In this document: one piece after another, positions 49,963 to 62,400 of the stretch
Layout: every line of letters begins with the position of its first letter
How positions within the stretch are numbered: position 1 is the stretch's first letter
Assembly (NCBI GenBank): GCA_964020155.1
Contig: OZ026566.1
Coordinates: 1,674,501 to 1,738,500, forward strand
Direction of reading: 5' to 3'
Origin: Chondrilla cf. caribensis
Lineage: Eukaryota; Porifera; Demospongiae; Chondrillida; Chondrillidae
Length of the DNA: 64,000 nucleotides
The notes under the pieces: generated by a model
Told to the model about the DNA's origin: nothing
Databases searched by the model: none
The model's input: the letters and a program-made list of their open reading frames with translations, nothing else
Translations under genes and position numbers: made by a program

Positions 49963-50031
49963 TTTGTCAACCGATTAGGGGATTCCCTTCGTTTCCATGG
50001 TGGAAAATTTGGCGGGTAACCCAGGCAGATC
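49963..50031. promoter_or_regulatory. bidirectional promoter OVCA2/sororin with E2F-like site
   Basis: 69-bp gap between divergent start codons. TTTGGCGGG at 50008-50016 matches the E2F/DP core. No TATA box. The small gap means the 5' UTRs must be very short or overlapping. Confidence 0.55.
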
Positions 50032-53000
50032 ATGGACGACGGTGTGGGGAGTAAATGTGACCGGCGGGGTGAGTCAGTCTTGGCTGGAATGTTTAACTTC
50101 TTCTTTAAATGTGTTCTTCAATGTTAACTGGTCTATTAGGAACTACTGTCGGTGGGCGTTTAAGTCTAAGAGATACGTACGTATTTCTGTAAAATGCAAG
50201 CCTATTAACGTACCAACACAGTAAATACTTGGCCCATGCAAGGTTATTGTGATTCATAAAGCATCCCCCGATGTGACAGTCTGCATTACAACTGTTTAAT
50301 TAATTGGTCACCGAAGTACACTGTACGACAGTGCACTTTGGCTAAGACGTACAGTGTACTTTGGATGCGTGGGTGTTAACAGTTGTTATATTTTCTCTGA
50401 GTGCGAAAGGAACCGATGTGATTTATAATTTCCGCTCTGTCAGCAATCAAGATATGCTTGTAAAGCTAGTCTCCTTCTAGTGCAAAGATCAAAAATGATT
50501 AAATGTCTCCAAGAACTTTGACCCATATGGATGTCCATATTCACAGACTCCGTCACCATCCAAGCACTTTCAGTTAGTGGTTGGAACAGGTTTACTGTGA
50601 CTGACTACCCCCAGACCAGTGATACACTATAACCTCATGTCCTTGCAGTAGAATGAGAATCGAATTTTGGGTGCCACTTATAGTAGCCCATGGCTAACGG
50701 TTCCCCAGGTTAAATATGATACCCTGATACCCTAATACCCTGAATGCTTTGATGATTACATTATTTCTGCCTATGCTACACAACACGTACAGTTGAACCT
50801 CTCTAAACCAGAAACCACGTATGTAGATTACAGGTTCATGGAGGTTTTATTATATGTATATATGACATAATAAACACCAAGAAGTAGACCCTGAACGAAG
50901 TATTCTGTTTAGAAGGAATTCCAGATTACAGAGGTTTTGTTTAAGAGAAGTTTCACTACATGTACGTACATTGACTCCGGTGACCCCAATTATGGTGAGC
51001 AGTGTGTGGGCAGTTACAATGCCTATCCTTATTTTCGTATCACCTGTTTAAAACCTGCTCAGTGTTCCTTATGGAGGTGCAACCCCTGGTATTCCTTTTT
51101 CTCCTGGAATGTATTCAGCACCTGTTGTCTACAGCAAGTGTTATGAATTGTACATAATATAAATTATAGTGTACTATAAAAAGGTGAATGAGGTACATAC
51201 GTACGTATGTATGTTTTGAGACAATGCATGACATTTTTATAATTCCCATTTCCCTGTAGTGACAAAGAGCAGTTACACACCTGTTATCTGTGTGTACTGT
51301 ATATGTACAAGTAGGAATTTTAAAATCAATAGATAGGGTAAATCCCCTTGTTCTGTCAGGATGTGCACACATACATAGTACTAAGATGCAAATTGATATC
51401 ACTCACAATCAGGAAACAGTGTATTATGTTGTGGTATTTGGGGAAGTTTCCAGATTTGTAACCATGGTTGCAGCCCATAAAATATCACTTAAAATGTCAC
51501 TGTACTATTGTAGATTGACTGTACTTACGTACATACGTATGTACATTTGTACATACATACACACATATTTTGATCATTGCATGAAATGACGGTCCACAGT
51601 CACTTGCTGTCTATGTAGCACAATTCTCATTCAATAAAATTATGTTCTACATTTTGACAAGAATATGTTTGCATGTATGTATGTAGGTATAGCTCTAACA
51701 TTATCATGGCTTGCATACTGAACCATGTGATCTGAACAATTCACTTATCTGTTATCTGTTCCAACACAATGTAACAAATGTAAAGTTTTAATATTGACAT
51801 CTGGTAACCAATTGCTTATTGTACATATTGTACATACATATGTACTTTACACTCTGCTGTGTATGGTTAACAGAAACTCATATAAATGCATGTATACATA
51901 CGTATATCTATACATTGCTTGACTGTCATGATGATATTATTATAGTTCATTTAATACATACGTATGTACTATATGTATGTACGTACATGTTATCCTGCTA
52001 GTCTTCATTGAGCATTTTAATTTTAATTCCAGACACTTCAAGATTGAGAAAAAGAAATGCAAAGGAAAGTAGAGAAAATATTAAAAAACACAAAAATTTC
52101 AAAGGTAAAGTTCCCTCCAAACAAATAGCTTCTTTGATGCCCTCCCCCATACAAACAAGAGAGCCATTGAGACAATTGAAGAAGAAACAAAATCTCAGAA
52201 CTTCCACACCTATACCTGTCTCAACTGATCGAGAACCATCAGTGTACCAGATGTCGGATGAATTAGATTGTGAAGTTCATGAAACACAGTCGATATCCTC
52301 TACAGTATTGCCATCAGGGTCTAGTTCTCCAAAGAAATCCCCTTCGTGTGTCAAGCAATATCATTCAATGATTGTATATGGAAAAAGGAATAGCAACAAA
52401 ACTACAAAATGTCACAAACGAAGAAAGAGTGTAAGTGCCTGTACTTAGATATTCCAAGATGTTCTTCATCCTATAATGTATGTACATACATATTATGTAT
52501 GTGTTCGTTATTAAAGACCAGCAATCAGTTCCACTATGTTTGAATCACCTAAATACTGTAATTATACATTTTCAAAATAATATAGAATACTTGTTATGGA
52601 GCATTGTATGAAGGTTGCAACCATTGAAGATACGTAAGAACAATTACATACGTACGTATGTATGTACATAAATGCTAATGACACACATACAGAAATAGAA
52701 AGTTTATTGTATATTGTATTGTTGTGTTATGTGTACTTACTTTTAGGGTGCTGCCACAACAATAACATTGTCTTTTGGTTCATATCAAAAGTGTCTACCA
52801 AACAGGTTTTCGAATTTGTTTGTGCAATAGGTTGCACTAGAGTGTTTGAACCCTGTATTTTAAATCTGTTTTAAACCCATTTCAAACCACCTCAATATGT
52901 AGTTTAATTGAATAGATTATGTGATTGCTTTAACGTATGTACATATTTGCACACTAATTCATTGAACCCATTCAGTCTTAAGTGATTTGGAAACAGCTTT

Positions 53001-53228
53001 GAAACTCTAGTGTAACCGGAGCAATTGACTCATAGACTGTAGGACTTTTGTGCTTGCACACTATCTATTCTAAGAAGTACAGTATTTATCAATACTGTAC
53101 TTGAACCATGGTAATCTATGACCAGTTTTATAAGTATTACATAGCGCATATTAGGAAATATGCAGTACATTCAATAGCAATGTATGTACATCTGTGTGTG
53201 TGCGTGCGTGTGTGCGTGCATGTGTGTG

Positions 53229-53283
<55 letters not shown>

Positions 53284-53660
53284 ATGCGTGTGTGTGTCTG
53301 TGTGTGTGTGCGTGCGTGCGTGCGTGTGTGTTTGTGTGTGCATGCGTGCGTGCATGAGTGCATATGTACTTATGTGAGCTTACATTTAATATTATGATGC
53401 ATATGTATGTAGATATATACATTTTTACATAATACAATTTTACATATTTTACATATGTATGGATTTATGTATTTGTGTGTGCATGTACTTGTGTCTGTGT
53501 ATGCCTCCATGTGTGACTGTGTCTGCATGTGACTATTATGCCCTGTCATTTTATTACTATGTAGTGCTTTGAAGAAGAGTTTGATGAATGGGTAAAGCAA
53601 GTTAATAAAGAATTTGAACTGGTGGAAGATCATCAACTCTCTATCTCCAAAATTCATTAA
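50032..53660 (+). CDS. CDCA5: short sororin-like cohesin protector
   Basis: Three exons: 50032-50068, 52033-52430, 53565-53660; phases 1 and 0 join to 176 codons plus stop. The last exon reads [20 protein letters not shown], which matches the C-terminal sororin domain (human ELDEWAAAMNAEFEAAEQFD). The rest is basic, Ser/Pro/Lys-rich and disordered ([28 protein letters not shown]), as usual for sororin, but shorter than human (252 residues). I see no FGF motif or KEN box. Known role: stabilises sister-chromatid cohesion by countering WAPL on PDS5. The start was chosen at 50032 because only this ATG gives phase 1 at the GTGAGT donor; the upstream in-frame ATG at 49997 does not fit. A poly(A) signal AATAAA is at 53748. 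Identity depends on about 25 residues. Confidence 0.72.
53190..53352. repeat. (TGCG)n / (TG)n microsatellite
   Basis: About 160 bp of TGTG and TGCG units in the second intron of the sororin-like gene, 210 bp before the last exon. It creates long spurious low-complexity ORFs on both strands. Confidence 0.95.
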
Positions 53661-53753
53661 TCTTTAATACCATTAATCCTATTCAATAACCTTAAGTTCA
53701 TTGTATGTACTATCAGTGGTTAAACTTGGGTTATAGTTGATATGTATAATAAA

Positions 53754-54234
53754 TATATTGCCGATGTACATAATATAATACATTGAATGTCTAATAGTGT
53801 ATCAATAGTATTATTTATTTATCTACAATATAGTTACATAATTCCATATAGTTATGTACATAGTTACATAAAATACATAAACTAATCACATATTATCAGC
53901 TGAAATTACAGTATTTACTGGACTTTGTGGTGTACATAATGTGCCATATAATATTATAGCATAAAAAATTAGAGTACCCTTTCACTGCACACACCACAAT
54001 TGCATATAATAATATGTACATGTACGTACATGTAAGTTATTAATATTACCTTTGGTTGTACAACATCTGGTGTATATTAATCTGTCATCAATCTGGTGTA
54101 TATAATATTATTACAACAAATACTATGTCAATGAACATCTATGGTATGTATGTATTATACATGTAGCATCAATCTGATACTGTATAGTACGTGGATATAA
54201 TACTTGGTATGGGATACAATCTATACCGACACAT
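53754..54234. other. AT-rich spacer
   Basis: AT-rich sequence after the sororin-like poly(A) signal. No gene, hairpin or clear transposon ends seen. Confidence 0.4.
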
Positions 54235-54541
54235 TTATTTTGTCACCTCCAATAGTCTATCTGCAGGAACAGAGGTTGAAGCAGCTATAGTTCTGTGAGA
54301 ACAACACAAAATCACCAATCATCACGTATACCCATCTGAGTGCTTCCTACCTTATTGTTCCTGTGGTTGTCGGTTCCTGCACCTGGGTACTTTTGTCCTC
54401 ATACATTATCCCTTGTGAGGGAGCTGGACCACAAAGGAAGCCACTGTATGACCCGTGGCCAACCAGACCCCATCTTGTCCTCACAGTATCAGTACAATTA
54501 TAGCTATATTCAGAGGGGTAATGTAGTTGTAGTTGAGGCAA
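54235..54541 (-). CDS. possible two terminal exons of an unidentified gene
   Basis: A minus-strand stretch 54541-54351 reads with protein character (GLVGHGSYSGFLCGPAPSQG, YEDKSTQVQEPTTTGTI), ends at a good donor (AAG/GTAGGA), and joins in phase 2 across a 58-nt intron to 54292-54235 (TIAASTSVPADRLLEVTK, stop). No family is recognised, and no upstream exon was found before the retroelement region. It could be the 3' end of a gene with distant exons, a pseudogene, or part of a mobile element. Confidence 0.3.
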
Positions 54542-54719
54542 ATCAACCTGAGACCATTTCCATGGAGATGATCAAAATAATAATTCAATTATTTATAATT
54601 AGTATGAACATTTATAATATGTATTTTAATTGTGCTAATTATCTTCATTTTTACATCTAGTCTAATCTAAGCTTATCAGTACCACCGGTGCAGTATGAGA
54701 GGGGAATTGGGAGGCTGGT

Positions 54720-54880
54720 TGCTGTGGCTTCATGGCTCAGTGGCTATGGCAGCTACAGTCAGATAACCTGGGTTCGAGCCCTGCAGTTGCCAGTTTTTCT
54801 CTTTTCTCCTTTCTCCCTGAGCAGTTGAGTTCCAACAAAACTTCTATAACAGTTATAATAATAATAATATTATATTATAT
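54720..54880 (+). mobile_element. tRNA-derived SINE
   Basis: A pol III A box TGGCTCAGTGG (54733-54743) and B box GGTTCGAGCC (54771-54780) at tRNA spacing, followed by an unrelated pyrimidine-rich body and an (ATA)n tail near 54855-54880. The tRNA cloverleaf is not completed downstream of the B box, so this is a SINE rather than a tRNA gene. Confidence 0.65.
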
Positions 54881-55681
54881 GTATTTTATTGGGTATCAAT
54901 CATTAATTGTAACTATTTATCTGTAATAGTCTAACATAATTATAATATCATGATAATTTTATATACCTGTATAATATTGCATAATTACTATTTTGAGTAC
55001 CATATACAATAAGGGTGGAAATAAACTTAGATACTAACGACTGCTTAATCAGCCTCACCACAACATGGAAAAATGGCTAACTGTTATCAAGAATCCTATT
55101 CTCAGGCAAGCAATGGCTAGCTCGAGAATAAATGACGATACCCTCTGAATTGAATACAATCGCCACGCTCATCCCCTAACTCACCCTAATTTTTCCCCCA
55201 ACATTGAAACTATCCTAGTATCACTTTTTCTACTTTTTTACCTGTACAAATTTTGACTGGGTGCCTATTATAGCAACCTCCTGGCTAAAGGCATCCCCAG
55301 GATAAATACGCTTATGTAACCGTAACTGTAGCCGTAACGCCCAGGAGAGACTTTGTACATTATGCACTCTTAGAGATGCTGAAGATGAGCCTCACGTTTT
55401 ATAATCACATGTGCCCAAGATTTTTAAACTTCTGACATGATATGTTTAATTTGTTACAGTGATCAAAATTAACTCCTGTTTTGAGTACCCTATCATTGAC
55501 AAATAAATTTATTTACATATTATAACATCCACCAATGAAAATTTGATTTGGTGTTCAGTGAAATATTATTAGTTATTATAATTATTCTATGAAACTCAGA
55601 TCTGCACTATTGTCACCTCCTGTTTAGTCACTATTAATTTTACAATTTGCCATTTAATAAATTGCTATGAATTAGGAAAAA

Positions 55682-56026
55682 ATGCCAAGCTCTAAGGGCT
55701 ATTGTATTTGGCATAGACAAGAGAAATATAGAGCCTACCAACAACAGGTGAGAGAAGTAGAGAGAGCCTCATTCACACCATTGGTCTTTGCTGCAAGCGG
55801 TGGAATGGGCAAGGCAGTCTTTTATAAGCGACTAGCAGCACTTCTGGCTCAGAAGCCTCAACAGTCATACAGCATCACAACGGGGTGGCTCCAAACAGCA
55901 CTGTGCTTCGCACTGCTCAGATCTGCCATCCTGTGCCTCCAGGGAAGTCGGGCCAAGCGATCACCACAGGTGTCCGGAAACCATGCCTTTGACCTGATTG
56001 TCCAAGAGGGTCATCTGCACTTCTGA
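55682..56026 (+). mobile_element. 3' remnant of a retrotransposon ORF (non-LTR type)
   Basis: 114-codon frame with REVERASFTPLVFAASGGMG, FYKRLAALLAQKPQQSYS and LLRSAILCLQGSR. This text type follows the reverse-transcriptase domain in retrotransposon polyproteins that are abundant in sponges and cnidarians. The RT domain itself is absent, so this is a 5'-truncated or decayed copy. It sits between the sororin-like and sacsin-like genes. Confidence 0.7.
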
Positions 56027-56424
56027 GTGCACCAGATTCTAATCACCTTTATATTATCCATACAGTGTGTATAAATATCATTATTTACTTTATAGTCTAT
56101 TTACCATATTATATATTATTATTACTATTATATTTAAACTATTTCTATTATTATTTTGTAAGTATATTATTATGTGTATTGATTGTGATTTGAACCACAT
56201 AAAAAAATTGTATTTGGCATGGCCAGTAAATATATATATAATATATTTAATCACTGTTGTATACGTAACATATTATGTTAATTACCATTATTAGCAAGTA
56301 CACATATGCAAAATATGAATATAATGTAATCAAGCTTCAGTTATTAAGTATTATCAGTTATCACTCACGCTCGTACTTATAGGACTAGTACTCTTTACTT
56401 TATTTTTAGTTAGCAAGAATTACA
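56027..56424. other. AT-rich spacer after the retroelement remnant
   Basis: Very AT-rich (TATTATTA runs) with no gene seen. It contains the 3' flank of the sacsin-like gene. Confidence 0.5.
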
Positions 56425-59400
56425 CTACAGTTTAAATCTATAAGTAATTATATACTCAGGGTACGAAGCTGTCTTTCCCTTAGATTCCCCATCAACGCCA
56501 TAAGTGTGACTCTTTGTGCTCCCAGCCATTTGTCCTGTGTCCTCTCTCTCATGAGGAGGGCGGACTGTTTTATCCACAGCTGTCTTCATTTCCTTGCAAG
56601 CACACACTACGACTTTAGCTAACAGAATTTGCCGAAGTCCCTCACTTGTTTCATAGGAGAACTTATTGGAGTGAGAAGCCGTTTCAGCAAAGTGGTTTTG
56701 TTTGTCCCACATTTCTTTGGGAGTGAGCATATCAAACCCTAAACCTCCTCGACAAATCTCCTTCGGATCAGTTTTCTGGGTACCACGAAAAAGTCTACGT
56801 TCATCAGCACATTGCAGGGCAGGATCTCTTTTTAGTTCTTTCTTTCTACGACAATACCTTCTCCACAACACAGGATTCTGAACTCTATGGATAGTCTGAA
56901 CCTCACTATCTTTCATGGTTTTCATGAAAAGCTGCAAAATGTCTTCATATTCTGGTCCATAACACCACACTGACAGAATTTCACACTCCTTTGTTTGCCT
57001 CTCCCAACAAATTGGTACAACTACTAATTAAGAACAACATAATAGCAATAAAAATCCTCTTTCACACAGATATTTGGTTAAAAAATTAGTACAGCATGTA
57101 GCAATTTATTGGGTACGGGTAAAGTGACCAAAAATACAGTACTATACACAAAATACCTGAAATCAGTAATATTACAGCCACTAGTGGTATCAAAGAAATG
57201 ATCTCTAAATACTTATTTTTGATGTTTTGACTAGTTTAAGTAGCTGCAGTAGTGTACACACTGCAGTAGTAACACTTTGAGAAATGAAAATAACAAGTTG
57301 GTCTTGATCAATTTTCATAATTAAACACACTTACTTGTGTGAGGATCAACAGGCGTTCTGGATTGAACTGGATTTGAGGAGCGAGTAAATTCTTTTAGTT
57401 TGCTCATTTCTTGGAAAAAGTGCTTAGTATTTTGCAATACATCCATAGCAACTTCGCGAGTGTGTTGAACCTCATTTTCAGAATCAGGCTGTCTACAACA
57501 AGCACCATGTTTACCAACTATTGATATACATTCTTCGAAGTTGCACTGCTTCAACTCGGGGTACTTCACTAGTTCCTTGTACAGATGGTCCATATCATTT
57601 GAACACTTCAGGTCACTTCGAATGCCACAATGAGCCCACAATATTGCTTTGATGCCTTTCACTACAGCTTCATGGCTATGAAAGCAAATTGCACGGAAAC
57701 ACTCCTGTACCTCGGACTTTTGAAGATGTTCAGCTATCTCCAAATCTTTTTCAGCACATTGTTTCCAATTGTCTGCTTCACGCACGCTAGTTTGAGGCTT
57801 TTCTTCTTTAAGAATGTTCATCTTCTGAATAAGCTCATCAAGATGGTCCCACATTGGTAGAGGAATGTTGATAGCATGAGCAGATGTAAACAAGCTTAAC
57901 TTCTTGTATGTCTCCAGGACCCTTGAAGGGTTGTCTACTTCTTTGACCAATTCTGTCATTTTGGAATTCTCGAATAGTCTGGATAGGACAGCATAATCAT
58001 ACGACTGAGCGGCAAGGCTCCTATGAATTCCCTCAATGATATCCTTAAAACCTTTTCGGTTTTGGCAACAACAAAGGAAATGAATGTGAAAGATGATTCT
58101 TTCCAAGACAAATTCCAATTGTTTGGAAGACCACTGGTGCTTGGCAGGGCTGGCTTTCAGTGTACTTTCCAGCCATTTTTCAACTTCATCACTAGGTATC
58201 GAGAGGACACTCACATCCCTCAATGAACCCACTGCTTGCCTTTCAATGCAAGAATTAAGGGTGCGATCTTGTTGTTCAGTGGTTGACTTACATATCAGCA
58301 AAGAATTAAGAGGTGAACACATAATATCGCTAGTCTTGGGCGAGACATTGATGGTCAGAGTAGGCAGGGAGAACCCATCACTATTCACAACTTTGATAAT
58401 TCTGCCACACACAAACGTGCCATCCGGTTGACAGTACTTGACTAGTTCGTTCTCGATAAAGTGATGGAATAAGAGAAAATCACTTCCTTTGGATGGATGC
58501 AGTATAACTCCAGGAGTTATGGGAACTTCACCATCAAATGACTCAAGGTTATGTTCATCGAGAACATGTTCAAACAAGAGAGGCTGGGAATTCAGCAGGG
58601 CTGTCACATAAGTTGGTTCCACAGAGTCGCCCAGAATTTTCCATAACTGCTCCGTGCAATGGTCTAGAATTAGGCGACCACCTACCTGTTTAGATGGCGG
58701 GTGGAAGGTAACAAACATTGTATTGTTGTAAATGCTACAGTATTGCACATGCTGTGGCAATCCAAGTGACTTCCCTTTCTCATGAAGTTCTGTTCGGATT
58801 GATTTGACACATTTGACATTCAACTGTTGTACCAACTTCACAGCTTCCATTTCTTTGCCATTCAAGGGACGCTGGTTCTTGCTGTGAATTATGCGACACA
58901 ATCCAGCAGCAAATTCTCTTGATTTGATCAAATTGAGAAGTGTGATTGCAATTTCACACCGGAAGCCAGTATTCCCTCTATCTTTAGCATATTCCTCACA
59001 TACACACATGTTTCCATCAGAGTTCACCATAGGATCAGGCACCTCTGTCACAACAGTACTCAATTTTGGTACACCAAGACAGTTGGGTAATGTGTACGTG
59101 TTTGTTCTCATGTCCATGGGCGGCTTGTGTACAAATTTGTATCTGTCATTTCCCACCCAGCTTTGGATTCTCGGAGTATCAGAAAACACAAGATCTCTAG
59201 CTAACAGTAGGCGTCCATCATTGGATGGCAGACGGAGGACTAGCACCCCTTTAACATCAGGATCATCAGTACTCTTCTCTCTTAATAGTACCACCAGTGC
59301 ATTGTAGGCTACAATAGCTCTGTCCAAATTACTGCTACTTAATTCCTGTCCTGCATTTGTATTATGAAGGGTGATGAGTACTTGTATGTAATGGAATGGT

Positions 59401-62400
59401 CTTGGACGATCCTCCATCCCTAAGTCCTTCATGAGTCGTCTGTATGGATGAAGGCTGTCTGGTATGACCACCAGGTATGGGAACAAGCAAACCTCCTCTT
59501 TGCTGCATTGCTCCACAATCTCGGACACCTTCACAGGAACCAATCTATCATTCTCAGTAATGAGCCAGCAACGCTTTTCTGAGATCAACTCCTTAATGGT
59601 AGGCAGCTCGGATGAGGGCTGGTCCAGTAAGTATTGGTAATGCTGACTGAAAATTGCATTGAGACGGTGTACCATTTCAACATCAACCTTAGTTAAGGAT
59701 GACCAAGGCAGGCACTTGCACAGTTTGAGAAGATTCCTACACACCAATGTCACAGAAATTGGTACAATATCTAGAGCAGAGCATACAGCAGGGTAACTAC
59801 TGATCTCGTGCACTAGCTGACACAACATTGACCTCCAAACCAACTATGTTAGCTGTAGTTGGATCACGACTAACCACAGAACCACTGAAGGGAGCTGCCT
59901 GTGGCGGAGGCCAAAATGTCCTGCACAGTGTCTTTAGTACTTCATACAGCTGTGCCCTAGTCTCAGTGGGTACAAAGGGCAGAGTTTTCACATTCTGAAG
60001 AAATTTCTGATCAACTGGAGATACTTTGTCAGTTTTATTCACAGACACTTTAAGAATCCTCAGAAAAGTATTCAAAAGAACATTAGAGCCTTTAATCGTG
60101 TACACATCAGGTCTAACACAACAGACTTTGACTGCCTCCAACCAAATTTGTTTTGTAGGCAAACATTGTAGACCAAGGAGATCTCGGAAAACTGGCAACC
60201 ACTTCTTTGTACTCCAAGACTCAGGAAGATGACAATGTTTGTGGAGGAACATTGAGACAAAGTCTTCTGAAGGATCAAAGAATTCAGATACTTTCTTGGC
60301 AGTTGCACCAACAACAATGAATGCAGTGGACTTGAGACCCTCAATCAATGTGCGACAATCCTTGGAAGGTAATACAGAAATACAGCCGCCAGTTAAATAT
60401 TCAATTTGTTTCATTTTGACAGCTTCTGGTAATTTGGGTAAGTGACAGTAAATCACCTTTTGGTAAAATCCAACCACATCCAAAACGAAGGCACCAATAA
60501 TCCTCAGGAATGCGAGGGGAAGACTCTTATCATTTGAAAGAAAAATGACAGCCGATGACTGTTGTATGGTCAAGAGACCTTCCTGGCAGACATGATCTGG
60601 AATGAGGTACACTTCACTGCCTTTGTTGATTGGTCTTCTAATGTTGGAACTGGTTCCCAGTATACTGTAAAGAGGTAGGCATTTCAACACATCCACTAGA
60701 TCAGTTTGCCTTTTCAAAAGAACTGCACTAGTGCTGATGTAGCTGGCAAACTTGATCACTTCCATCGATGTTGCTCGAAGTTCACCTGGAAAATTAACCC
60801 TGCATTTCTGCAGCACCTGAATAACATGCAAGGGATCATCTTCATTTGCTACATGTACTGTCTTCAGCAACAACATGGCCGTGCTTGAGTCAATACCGTC
60901 ATCACCAAGTATAGAGAAGTCCACAATTGGTACTCCAATTTTGTTCAGAATCTCAAGTTTGGAGGATTGGATGAGAACACAGTCAGCCATCTGTATGGGG
61001 ACAACAAGACTGTGATAACTGGTAGGAATGGCTGTACACTCCTTGAAACAGGCCAAAAAGTACTGATTTGTGTGATTTGAAATGATCCATTTCCAAAACT
61101 TTGTCAAAAGTGATTTAAAACTGTCATCCAATGGAATTAGCTGACAACCCTTAGGAAGTTTGATGTGCTGTGCTACATACCGTGGGTCTACTGGTTTGTG
61201 GGCATTATGAAATCTTGTGAAGCGTAATTTGTATGACAAAAAGTCACAATGCCTATGCGGTAAAAGAGCCAAAACTTGATCATCGGGAAAGAATGTTGGT
61301 TCTTGAAAAATACTCAAATTTCCATCTTGAGTAAGCAGTATGGGCAGACCGATCAATGTGATGGAGAGATCTTTCGATAAATAAGTCCAAATATCAGTTA
61401 TAACTGGAAGAAGAATGTTCTTAATCTGATCTAATTTAGGAGCTAATTCCTTGAGCCATTTTGCCATTAAACGTGGTGTGACACGCCCTTGGTATTGAGG
61501 ACAGGCACGTTTCAGCTCGGAATATACTTGACAAGGAGCATCAGTAATTTTCTCGGTAAGTTGAACCAACATATCAGCTAATGAATCAGATGTAGGCAAT
61601 GAGAGGAAAAAATAACCTTTATTGTTCTTTTCATGATCTTCCAGACTTAACCATGAAATAAGCTCCCTTGATCTGGGTTGTTTTGCAATCAAAATGGAAG
61701 CTTTGTCCTTCAGTAAGAACTCATAAACTTTTCTCCCTACATCAAAGCCTTTAATGGATTGAGCTCCTGCTTGTTTGCCAGAACTGGAAACATTTGACTG
61801 TGAACAACTTGGAAACAATGAATGGAACCATTCCAGCTGATCATGTTGGTCAATTACCTTACTAGCACTTTGCAATAGGTTACTGTAACATCTTGCTACA
61901 ATTTCTGTAGCAACCATTCGATTCCAATCCTTTAGCACTTCTGTCTTGGTGTGTTGTAGATGTTTACGTGATGGGTCAACCCAAAAATGGCCATTGACGT
62001 GCACAGGCAAATAAGAAGGGTTGTCCTCTAGTGGAAGGGACACAAAAACTTTGCCACTATCTCCTAATGCTTTTCCAACACTGGCAGCTACTCCTGCAAT
62101 CGGGAGAAGAGATTGCTTGTATCCTTCCTCAATGTTATTTGCAGGAAGATCTGTACTCCCGAATCTCTTGCTCACCAGCCAACGAGTTTCAACTTTTTTG
62201 CCATGATAATTATTTGCAGTTACTTTGAGAAAGTGAACCACAGAGAAACTTGGTGGATGTTGATTCTTCTTCATAAGAGACTGTGCCTCCTTCACACTTT
62301 CAGCAAAGCTTTCTGGAGTAGGTTGAGCTATCAACCTGACTGGATTAGCATGTGTGGACGAATGATGTGTAATCTCACCATTCTGAGATATTTCAAATAC

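Noticed and set aside
49997..50068. Upstream start [13 protein letters not shown] for the sororin-like gene
   Set aside because: In this frame the donor gives phase 0, which does not join the phase-1 acceptor of the next exon; the ATG at 50032 does.
53108..53437. Long overlapping ORFs on both strands
   Set aside because: Artefacts of the TG/TGCG repeat inside the sororin-like intron.
54733..54800. tRNA gene
   Set aside because: A and B boxes are present, but the acceptor stem and 3' half do not complete a cloverleaf and an ATA tail follows, so it was called a SINE.
58891..59307. 138-codon plus-strand ORF
   Set aside because: It is the antisense shadow of the sacsin-like coding exon and has no recognisable domain.
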